Shown here piece after piece: positions 41,801 to 53,800 of a DNA stretch of 64,000 bases. The position numbers and the translations under genes are program-made. Below the pieces are notes generated by a model that made no database searches, was not told the origin of the DNA, and worked only from the letters and a program-made list of their open reading frames with translations. Within the stretch, counting starts at the first letter, position 1. Each line of letters opens with the position of its first letter. This stretch comes from Xiphias gladius (taxonomy: Eukaryota > Chordata > Actinopteri > Istiophoriformes > Xiphiidae), in contig NC_053414.1 in NCBI RefSeq assembly GCF_016859285.1, forward strand, positions 12,773,517 to 12,837,516, in the 5' to 3' direction.

Positions 41801-44800
41801 AGATAAGATTATCAGAGAGCAGAGCCACACAGCCTCCGGCCTCCAGTGCTGGTTTTGTACTTAAGAACCCCTTTTATTATTAAATGCAGATTTGAAGTCA
41901 CAAAATATCAGATTACGTTCTTCCAAAAGAACTCTGACCAGGGTCATGAGTTGGTTGTGTGACTTGCCCAAATATTATACGAGAAGGTCGGATTTTCTAC
42001 CTTTTCTTTTGGATGTAGACTGTCAAATATGCATTAATTAATAGTTAAATAAAGTGAATTAAGTTGACGGTCCTCAATGCGTTTATTAAAGTGATATCTG
42101 ACCTGGGAATACCTGAAGAAATTAATTTTTTTCAAGGGTTATATGTATTTGAGACGTGAAACTATTATTACACGTTATAGTGCAGTGAGTGGTCACACCT
42201 CTCTGTATCCAAACCAGAGGGCCCAAATTGCACTGCAGCCCTCCATATTCTTGTGTGCTTCTCAAGATGAAGCCCTTTGCACGTCTTCAGCCATGTCCTG
42301 AGGGCTACCTTAGTGCAATGATTTGTCTTATCTCGATTATGTATACTGATATCAATCTTAATGTCTCTCTCTATCAGCCAAACTGGTGGTGCGTTGGGCA
42401 GATATCACCCAGCTGGAGAAGAGCGCCACCCTCCTGCTGCCCGACGTGATTAAGGTGAGCACCCGCACCAATGAGCACGTCTTCTCCGTCTTCCTCAACA
42501 TCAACGAGACGTTCAAGCTGGCGGAGCAGCTGGCCAACATCGCCATGCGTCAGCTCCTGGACAACAAAGGCTTCGAACAGGACCGCTCGCTGCCCAAGCT
42601 AAAGAAGAAGTCACCCAAGAAGGTGTCGGCACTCAAGAGGTAAGAAAGAGGTGGCGCGGAGCGGGAACACTTAGGCTAATCAGTAATAAATGCTGTTTAT
42701 ATATGTTTACGTCATGTGCTCAGTTGAACATTAATGCATTATGGTTGGCAGAGGAGTTGATTTTCCAGATTCTTCTGGACGGATGGTGAAAGTCTAAAAC
42801 TTGCAAGTTGTATAACACCCGTGTGTGAGGGAATAAAAGGGTGTTGTATTTCTGAACTCTAGTAGGTCTCTGTGAGATCTTAAGAATGGCCTCAAGATTC
42901 CAGTTTTGTTTGGTCAACACATTTTATGTAAGAATGACTCAGTTTCACTGCAGTCTATTATTATATGAGTCCATTTGCTGCTGTAGGATGGTTGTTCTTA
43001 CATAAAACTTCACTCTGTCTACACAAACAATGAAGTGTCTGTGTAGTTTCAGTCATTCATCCAAATTGTATAACTTGAAAGGAATGAAACTATCTACTGG
43101 ACTGTAACTGTGATTTTAACGGACAATACTGTGCAGGTATTATTTTGCATTAGAGTAAGTACTACAATATCACCTTTTTGCCCCTCTGAGCATTATAATT
43201 ATGCATCAATGACTGCGACTGTTTCAGCCTCAAACCAAGCTGTTACATTCTATATTTACAGAAGTCATCTAATCGGACTCTGCATCTTTTTAGGGATCTG
43301 GATGCCAGAGCTAAGAGCGAGCGTTACCGGGCGCTCTTCCGCCTTCCCAAAGACGAAAAACTAGACGGACACACAGACTGCACCCTGTGGACCCCCTTTA
43401 ACAAGATGCACATCCTGGGACAGATGTTTGTTTCCACCAACTACATCTGCTTCACCAGCAAGGAAGAGACACTGTGTAGCCTCATCATCCCCCTGCGTGA
43501 GGTGAGTCAGCCTGTCTAAATATGTCTCATTGCTCAGTAGAACTTTACACATTAAGATACTTTGACGAAGTGTTTTACTCACAGCCCCGCTATCAAAACA
43601 GCAGTCAGTCACTGGTAGCTGAAGTAAATTGCTAAGACATGTGAATGTGTTTGCAAGTGTTGTCTGGTAGGGGGTTGTCACTGCCCATCTGCTCCAGGAA
43701 GAGAGACAAATACACATAAACACACACAATGCAGCTGCCACGCTGAATCACATTCATCAAATTTAGGTTCACGGACAGTTCTGGATTGGGTGGCACCAGC
43801 TATTTGAAAATTCGCTGTTAAGTTTCTTGTTGTTAAATTAAATTGATTCATGTTAGAGATGTACTAAATTATGTTGAACCATTAAAACCTAAGTGTCGGT
43901 ACCACTTTCTGATAAGGCACCATTTATAAAGGCTTTATAAGCTTTAATTACTTTATTAATGGTTAATAAGTTATTTAGTAATGCTTTACAGATTAGCTGT
44001 AAGACATTAATAGCAACAAATTTTGGGTTGCCAGGTCATGGAAAATCCTCCTTCAGCAGACACTTTGCTAGCACTTACTTGTTAGTAAGTCATGAACAAA
44101 GGGTAGTGGTTTCTAAATTTTTAATAACCCATCGGAAGATGTTATTCATTCGCTTATGAATGTTAATAAATCATTGATAAGGGTTTCAGATTTGTAGATG
44201 TAAATGTTAAGAAGCTGTAAGGAAATGGATTTTTGGCCCAAATGTCCTGCAACCCTTTTTCCAGAAGGTGAATGGTCAAACGGTCCATTAGAGAGGCCCT
44301 CCTAATGAAATCAATAGCTAGCTGTGTGTCGACCTTATTCCAAGTTAGTTACCTCTTTTACTCCTCGAGCTAAATTGGTCGTGAATGAGCGAGCTAACGT
44401 CAGCTTTGTCAGTTGGCTCAATTAGCGATTGAACAGTTAGCTAGCACCTGGCAGTTACTGGGTGTACATACCTTATATATTTCCAACTCATCTGCATGTA
44501 AGGACTAGTTTGTGTGGTGCATTCTGTTTCGTGAGTACTAGGCTATGATGTTGGAGCTTATGAACAGCAGGTACAACCAACTCCAACCAACAAATACATG
44601 TAGTTCCGTATGTCATTTAATATTAAACTGCTTTTCACAGAAATTAAAGCTGGTTAGTGTGGTATTGAATGAGAATTCCTGTTACAGACACATTTGGTTT
44701 CCATGGTTATGGCTGCTTGTCATTTAGTATTTCATGCGGACTGAGACTGCGGATGTTCCCTGACCTCTTCCAGGTGACCATCGTGGAGAAGGCAGACAGC

Positions 44801-47800
44801 TCCAACGTGCTGCCCAGCCCACTCTCCATCAGTACCAAGAATCGCATGACCTTTCTGTTTGCGAACCTGAAGGACCGAGACTTCCTTGTGCAGAGGATCT
44901 CTGACTTTCTGCAGCAGACCACCTCCAAGATCTACCTGGAGAGGGAACTCACTGGCAGCCTTAACAGCTCAGACGACGAGGTAGGACTCATTGAGTGCTT
45001 TTCACCTGAAAAATGAAATGCATGGTTATCAGGAGCTTTTTATTCTAAATGTTATTGTTGATTGACAAGGTCTGGGAAATAATTTGATGGCGTGTGTCCT
45101 CTCCAGGTTTACTCCCAGCATGGGTCCCTGCTCTCAAGCAGCCCACAGCACAGTTTGGGTTCAGAGGGTGAGCGAACATTTAACCTCAATGACAGCAGTG
45201 TGCCCACAGCTACACAAGCCCTCATGACCATGTACCGCCGCCGTTCGCCTGAGGAGTTCAACCCCAAGCTGGTTAGTTCAATTACACTTTGTCAAATACA
45301 ATTAAAAGCATTTAATCTTGTCAAGCGTGATACAGCACAGAGTAATACTACTACGTTCTGTTTCCGTTGAATGTTATTTGTTGTCTCGGATTCTAAGTTA
45401 ATAAGTTGTAATTTTTTCGCTTGGCTTTCCATAATTGGCATTTTCACACCCTTACACTGGATAGAAATTATGCTGCATGGAGAATTGCCGCTAGCAGCAA
45501 CTGTGTTAAAGCCGTTGTAATCCTTAACTCAATGGGACTATGATCCTGTCGTTGCAGTATTCATGCTTTGTGGAGTGTGCAAGAAATCAGTCTATTTAAA
45601 AAAAGAAAAAAATACTGAAACTGAATCTCAGTGATTTTACTCCAAACTGCAGGTAAACAGCAGGACGGGGGAAAAAAAAGGGTAGTGTAATTGTACTTGA
45701 GTTGTAGCATCTCATGAAATTGTTTCTCCTCTTTGCTCAGGCGAAAGAGTTCATGAAGGAGCAGGCGTGGAAGAACCACTTTGCCGAGTACGGACAAGGA
45801 GTGTGTATGTACCGCACTGAGAAGACGAAGGAGCTGGTCCTCAAGGGGATTCCTGAGAGCATGAGAGGGGAGCTCTGGCTGCTTTTCTCTGGTGAGGAAA
45901 TGTTCAGCGAGGCCCGGATAAAGGCGGGCACGACACACTCAGAGCATAGAATACTGCAGTCGATTCAGTCATAAACTGTACCTGATGGGACCACACCCTC
46001 CGTACTACATCGTTACACTTTATCATAACACCACAAGACACACATTTTATGCCAGTGTAATTTATTTACAGACACCCTGTCGAAAAATACGCAATGTAAG
46101 AACAAAAATTTCAACAGCCAATGTGAAACATTAAGCCCAATTTTTTAGTGTCTCTCAAACTGTTGTAAACCTATTGTTTAATGTATTCTTTTCCTCTAGT
46201 ATAAGCTATTTGATTCAGATTATCAGAGAATGAAATTGCTTTTCAAACATTCAGTGCTGGCTTGAGCCTATGTGGTGCCTCCGGGCAAGATCTGAAAATG
46301 CCTCTTCTCAGATTCATTACATTTTAATTTGAAATATTTTTATGCAAAGTCTGAAGACCTAACGTAGGCCGTCTTTCACAGGAGAAAATGGAAAATTAGA
46401 GAAAACTCAGAAAAAAAAACCTTCTTACCCTTCCAATCATCTGGGGACCCCTAATATGTTTTTGGGGACTCCTTTGGGGGGGTTGACAACACCCAAATTA
46501 AGAACCAACCGGGTTAGGAGCTGAGAGAAGAGTTCAAGACTGTACCCCAAAGAATTCGGTGATGATCCTGCTGAAATGACAGAATTGATTTTGATTATCC
46601 AGAAGAAATGGGGTTTGGAGATTTGCTTGAAGCAAAAAAAAAAAAAAACCAAACCATTAGCCGAATGGAAAATTTGTTGCCAACTCTTCAGAGCATCTGT
46701 ATCATGTGACTTTTGCTCTCTTACAACATGCTACATATACGGGTATGCACGTGCTCCAGACTCTCCTGTTTACGAGCACAGTCATGTGTTCCGCATCAGC
46801 AGCAGCTTGTACTCCCCCTCACCTGAGCAGAGCCGGTTTACACACAGCTCCTCCCGCTCTCCAGTGACCTACTTCTGGCTCACTCCGCTTGTTGTCATAG
46901 CTGCATCGTGTTGACCTTAGTCACAATCACCTACGCCCTCTGAAGTGAGTTTTCCTCACAGTAACCTCCAATAAGAAAAAAATATTCACAAAGCGCAAAG
47001 CAAAGAAACACTCAATTTTTGCCTAAATTTTAGAACAAAAGGTATAAAAGCTAGTTGGGTGAGCTTCTGTTCTGGGGCATGTTCCAATAAGCACGGGTAC
47101 TGAGGTATGTGGATAACTGTGCTCAATAAAACCTGGAACCCCCTTTAAACCTGGAACATAGACTAATGTGAAAAGATCTGCTCTGGGTTTTACCATGCAC
47201 TGTTCAGATTCTTATAACTTTCTAAACCTGCAAACAGACCAAATACCAGTGTAAATCAAGTTACAGCCCATTTGCTACTGTCTATTGTATGTTTACTTCA
47301 TATTTCCCCTCAGTCATCTTGCATTGCTCAAATGTAACATTTTTACTACTTTTAAGATCCAAACCATGTGGATTTAAAGCACGCTTAAAGTCACAGCTGC
47401 TCTGATTAATTAGAAGACACCAAAGTCAGAGGCCATTAATGGGACAGTGAGGACAGGTTGTAAAGGAGCTGTCTAGGGAGGTGGCTGTTCAGAAATGTGT
47501 ACACTGACACGTAAAATAAAAATAAAACTAGAATAAAATCCGTGTAAGGTTTACATTGATTGGTTAAGTTGTTATTTTTTCAAAGAAATAATAACATTTT
47601 TCTCCTTTGCGCTTCTGAGATACAGAAGCTACTTTATCACATCCCAGTTTAGATGCCATGACATTTATTTAAACAGTATTCTAGTTTTTTTCTAAGTTAC
47701 TAATCTATTTTTCTGTGCTTCTACTTCAGTTGCTGTGACACTTGAATTTCCCATGAATGGGGATCAATAAAGTTTATCTCATGCTTTATGAATTAAGTAA

Positions 47801-50800
47801 TTTAATGACACCTTTGCGTGTAATCGACCCCGTCACAAACATAGACTTATAGTTTTTGGAGGAGATTTTACATAGAAGCTGCTTTCAACCCTCAAATCTC
47901 GTGCTTCTTCATAGGGGCGATCAACGAGATGGCCACTCACCCCGGATACTACGAAGACCTGGTGGAGAAGTCCATGGGCAAGTACAACCTGGCAACAGAG
48001 GAGATCGAGAGGGACCTGCACCGCTCCCTGCCTGAGCACCCGGCCTTTCAGAATGAGATGGGCATCGCTGCCCTCCGCAGGGTCCTTACTGCCTACGCAT
48101 TTAGAAATCCCAACATTGGATACTGTCAGGTACACGCACTCTTGTTTGTGTTTCCACTACAACTGGCAGAAACCTGGCAGTGCTTGATATTACTTGATTT
48201 TATTTTATGTATTTATTTTTCTGTTTTTTTTTTCTCTACCTCGACTCCACAGGCCATGAATATTGTGACATCTGTGTTGCTGCTCTACGCCAAAGAAGAG
48301 GAGGCTTTCTGGCTGCTAGTGGCGCTCTGTGAGAGGATGCTGCCCGACTACTACAACACTAGAGTTGTAGGTCAGTGTGTGCATCTTCTTGTGTGTTCAT
48401 GTGGGTTTGTTTGATTCACATTCATTTGTATGGTTTTGAAAAATTCAAATAGCTGTATGTGCTCTTTTGTGTAGTTTGTGTGACAGTTTTCGTTTGTATC
48501 GTATTTATTTTCATAATGCTCTTTTTATGCTGACTTCTTGGCCAGGTATGTCTTAAAAAAAAGATTTTAATCTCACTGAGACATTTACGTGCTTGAAGAA
48601 ATGACAGGAAAGAAAATGTTCATTGTTTATTATCCTGTTCTTGCTTCCCCTTTTTCCCCAGGAGCCCTAGTCGATCAGGGCGTGTTCGAGGAACTCGCCC
48701 GGGAGTACGTTCCACAGCTGTACGACTGCATGCAGGACCTTGGGGTTATATCTACAATTTCTCTCTCCTGGTTCCTCACGCTCTTCCTGTCTGTCATGCC
48801 GTTTGAGAGCGCTGTGGTGGTGGTGGACTGCTTTTTCTACGACGGCATCAAGGTCATCTTTCAGCTGGCGCTCTCTGTGCTGCACTCCAACATCCACCAG
48901 CTGCTAGGCTGCAAGGATGACGGCGAGGCCATGACTGTACTCGGCAGGTAAGGAGAGGGAAAAGGGCACTTCATTTTGTATGTCAAGTCTAGGACATTTA
49001 TGTTTTCTCTCTTGTATTCTCATCGGTCTGTACTTTTTCCTCATCAGTCTTCAGTCTCAGTCATTACCACCGGAACAAAAATCCTCTAACTTAAATCCCT
49101 CAAAACTATTTCACAATTTATGAGATAACTTCTTCCATAATCATGAAAGATGCCTTGATAATGTATCTCCTCTGACTAATTGTTTTGTGTGTTGTAGATA
49201 CCTGGACAGTGTGACCAATAAGGACAGCACTTTACCTCCCATCCCCCACCTGCACTCCTTACTAACAGACAATGGAGAACCACATCCAGAGGTCGACATC
49301 TTCAAACTGGTCCGCAGCTCCTACGAGGTAATTAACCTGAGTGATGAAGAGGGTCTTCCTCTGTCTTTGGTCCTGTTTTGGTTTGAGACACACAGGGAAA
49401 GGGTGAAGATCTAATATTTATAAAGTGCCTACCACATGTTAGTTGGATTTGTTAAAGACAGATTTATGATCATGTGCCCAACTGTTTGTCTGCCCATTCA
49501 TCCGTTCATTTTTTGTGCTTTTTTTTTTTTTTTTCCTCAAGAAAACTGTAATGTTACAGCTTTGGATGAAATGCAGTAGGTCTTGAATTTAAATAATAAG
49601 CTTGAATTTAATTATAACTTAAAATGTATCTCACTGAGAAGCCCAGCTGTCTCGGCCGTTCACAATCATGCAGTTGTCTCCAGCCGTCCTTATTGTTTGC
49701 ACGGTGTTAACAATCTTTCAGTTATAGCGCAGTTAGGTTGACCTACATCTTCCTCTGCTTCTCCTTCTCCTTTCGCAACAGAAGTTTGACTCCATCCGTG
49801 CAGATGTGATTGAACAGATGCGTTTCAAACAGAGACTGAGGGTCATCCAAACCATTGAGGATACAACTAAGCGCAACGTGGTAAGGACACATAGATACTG
49901 GTATTACACAAATGAAAGTGTACAAGTAGCGTCAGTTTCAAATGCGTTTACTAGAATGCTCTTGCTCAACCCTGTCGTGAAAAATAGCAGAACAGTAAAC
50001 AGGCAACATGCCAACTCTTTAAGCCTCTTAGTTCAGCAGGTCAAATTAGAATTGAATTCTGAAGCGGAAAGAACCACATTCAAGTCATTGCTAGATACTC
50101 TGCTCTTCCTTTACACTTAATGATATTCTCTGTCTTTTTATTTTTACTTAATGTAATTATATCATGTTTCAGGTCAGAACTATCGTAACAGAGACTGCCT
50201 TCAGTATTGATGAGTTGGAGGAGCTCTATGTGCTCTTCAAGGTGAGTTATAGCTTACACATTCGTGTTGTGGGACTAACAGAACCTTTCTCATCATTTTT
50301 GTGTACCTCCAGCTCCCTCTTACAGTCCTGCCACCACGCTAAAGCTGAAACGCGGACAGGAAATCAAACTGTCACTTGGTCTATAAAGACAAAATAAATA
50401 ATAGCCCAGGAGCCCCGGCATCAGCATGATAGGTATTTTCCTCCAGCGTAAGCTATTCTTGTGCCGCAGGCCTCCATAAACACACGAGAAGATTAATTTG
50501 CCAGTTTATTAACGGCACAGTGTTCATAATGATTCAGGTTATTCAAGAGTGAAATTGTTTTCCAAACACGCTGTCAATGTCTCTGTTGCGCTTCACAAAC
50601 ATGACAGAATACAACTGTGTGAATAGTTGTTGTTAACTAGTCAAGCCACATCGGTCTTTTAATTCAAACTCAGCGAAAAAGCAGCTCTGTCCTCGTGTTC
50701 TTTTAAGTTCCTTTTTGATGTTCACACGGTCTCTTTCAGTTTTAACCATCTCTTCCTCCCTGCAGGCAGAGCACCTGACCAGCTGTTACTGGGGCGGCAG

Positions 50801-53800
50801 CAGCAACCCCACAGAGCGTCATGACCCCAGCCTGCCCTACCTGGAGCAGTACCGCATTGACGTGGAGCAGTTTAAGGGCCTATTCAACCTGCTGTTCCCC
50901 TGGGCCAACGGAGCCCACTCAGAACCCCTGGCCGTGCGCTTCTTCCGTCTCCTTGACCAAAACGGGGATGCCCTCATCAACTTCAGGGAGTTCATCAACG
51001 GGCTGGGTAAGTAGAGAAAGATTATGTGCGCGTCCTTGGGAATATTCTTCAGAACTAATGGTTCCTAAAATAGTGACACTGACTATAAGGTTGACAAATG
51101 GATGTTTTAGGTTGTGATGATTCTGATTTAATATGATGTACCACATTTGGAAACAGTTGAGATACGATCAGTCTCTGAAGCTAGTTGTTGTGCTGTAGGT
51201 GTTTTGTGTCACGGGGACCTCACCGAGAAGCTGAAGCTCCTCTACAAGATGCACGTTTTACCCGGTGAGTGTGCGTCGATGCAGTTCAATGATCTTGGAA
51301 AGTCATCTTTAGGCAACTACAGAAAATGTGTCATTCAGCGGAGTGGGATTATGAGCTGTGGCTCATAAAGAGGTGGCTCAAGCGTCGGTGAGAGAAAAAA
51401 TGTTATGCTTTGTGCTCTTGTGCTCGCTTCACTGGGTAACTTTCTCGGGTCTCCCTATGTCAGCCTGTTTTTCTGAGATAACCGACATAAATTAAAACCT
51501 GAAAAAAACATGTGCTGTATTTTTTAATTCAGCTCTGAACTTGATGAAAACTTAGGACTGGCTTTTCATAATATTTTGACAGTCTGAGGAGCCTATTGTC
51601 ACAGCGTTTCGCCATTCAGTATTAGTGGAAAAGTTGTTTTTACAAGGTTTGTAGAGTCTGAAAAAAGGTAACTCATCAAAAGTAGACTTACGCTTGTCGT
51701 TGTAAAATGCCTTTTGAATGAAAATAAAACGAGTAATTGTTCACATGATGTTTTCATAATCCAAATAAAATATTCTTTTCTTCCAGAAATCACTCGTGAA
51801 CAGGATGAGCCTGACTCTGCCTTTGAAGCCACTCAGTACTTCTTTGAAGACATTACTCCAGAAACGTCAATCGGTAAGGACCTAAGATAAACTTGTGTGA
51901 ATCAAATTTGGATTGACGTCTCTTCCATAGTCACACCATGCAGGTGAATAACCTGGATAACCATATGTCAACATAAGTATTTCAAATCTCCATACTGTAC
52001 AGGGTGCCCTAATTCTTCAACCTCCCGTATCGTTTCATAACCGCATTACCCCATCCCCCACCCTATAACCTGAAGAATTACAAATAGATAGATACATAAA
52101 TGAAAACAGAAAAAAAAACACGTTTGTATTCCGACAAGTACCACAAGACAGCTTTTAATCTAGTTCCTCCCTTTGCATAGTGAAGATGCAGTACATACAT
52201 TTGAGGAAAAACCATTCAAAAAGCAGGAAACAAACCTAAAAAAGGGGGGGGGTCACATATTGTCACATCAGTTATTTTGCAGAAGAGATTTCACCTTATT
52301 AACTACAGAAGTCCAACCATACATTTGGGATTAACTACTTTCCAGCTTTATAAACGCAAATACCCGTGACTGACTGACTAAGTGTTGCAGTTTCCCCATT
52401 GGCCGTTGCTCTTTCAAACTTAATTGGCACAAACAGTTTCCATTGCGTCATCAGGGGGGGCGTTTACAGGCATTGTTGCCAACTAAACACCTTTGTCGCT
52501 AGATTTACCAACTTTTCAGACCCTTAAGCGACCCTTCTTCACAAAGGCACCAAGCGACAAATCTAGAGACTTTTTTTGACAAACCTTAGCTACTTTCCAT
52601 AGAAGAGAGTCGCCAGTATTGGCCAACAAACATGAAGTTAGGCTTTCCCTCTGCAGGCACACCTCTCTATGTGTCTCATTCTACTGACCCCAAGGCAGCT
52701 GACACAGACGTGAATGAGCTTCTAACTTTCTCTCTGAGTGATCATTTTACAAGTAAATAAAGCCGAAATCACAGCACAGCTGATGTCTTTAACTTATTAG
52801 TCTGGTGATTTTGTCAGACGACGTCCTGGATTTCAGGATTTTAGCAGTGCAGAGCAGCAGCTTGGGAATGGCTTGGAGGTGACTGCTGGTTAACATGTGG
52901 TCTAAATGTGCCGCGTTTCAGTCACTATTTCATACTTGTTCCGTTGTCTGACAACAGAAACACAAAAACGTGTAGATAAGAAAAGCTTTATCGGGAATTC
53001 GGCTGTATTAAATTACTGTGTATATGAGCACAGACAGTAGGAGTGGAGCAAGCGGATAAAGGGCGGTCCAACCACATACTAGGTTTTGACCTAGTCTTGT
53101 TATTATTAAAGTCATACTCAGGAGTACAACATCACAATTAGATCTCACACTGCACAGCTACAATATGTTTGAGGAAATTAATTTCTAATTTTCTTATCAC
53201 ATAGTGTTTGGCCTTCAGTTCTTTCTTTTTTTGTTGATCACTGCCAGATGTCCAGTCATTTGTTGTGCTGTTGTTTTGTGCAGAACACACATGTTCATTT
53301 TTACAATACAAAGGACTTGATATTGTACTCATGAGATTTGAATGAGTAAAATCTGTTTTTTGTGGTTACTAGCATAGTCCTGATTTGCAGGGGAAACGCA
53401 TATTTGTCTTAACCTTGAAACTGCAGACATGGCGTGCGGCCTGCATTGTGCACGCTGACAGCGATGAAAGCACAGGCACAATAACAAACATGTAAGGCAG
53501 GGGCCTGCGGGGGGATCCTGTGTTGAAAAATGCAGAGGAGAGAGAAACTGCTTCGAACACCTTTGTTGATCTGACAGCTGTTGTTTGGATAATTAAAACT
53601 GTGAACCTGTGTTATCTGTGTGATGTGGATGTAGGTTCAGTTGATCAAATGCAATATCCGAGACATCAGAGTGGTTTTCCAGTGTATATTTTTCATTAAT
53701 ATGGGCGGGCTCTGATGATATTTTGTACTTTTTACAGAAAATGTGCATATTAATTGAACAAATGTTGATCTAGCTCGACCTCCCTCTTTCCTCAGGTCAT

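Noticed and set aside
45561-45938. 125-codon frame on the - strand
   Set aside because: Antisense to tbc1d9 exon 9 and adjoining intron; no motif or splice support.
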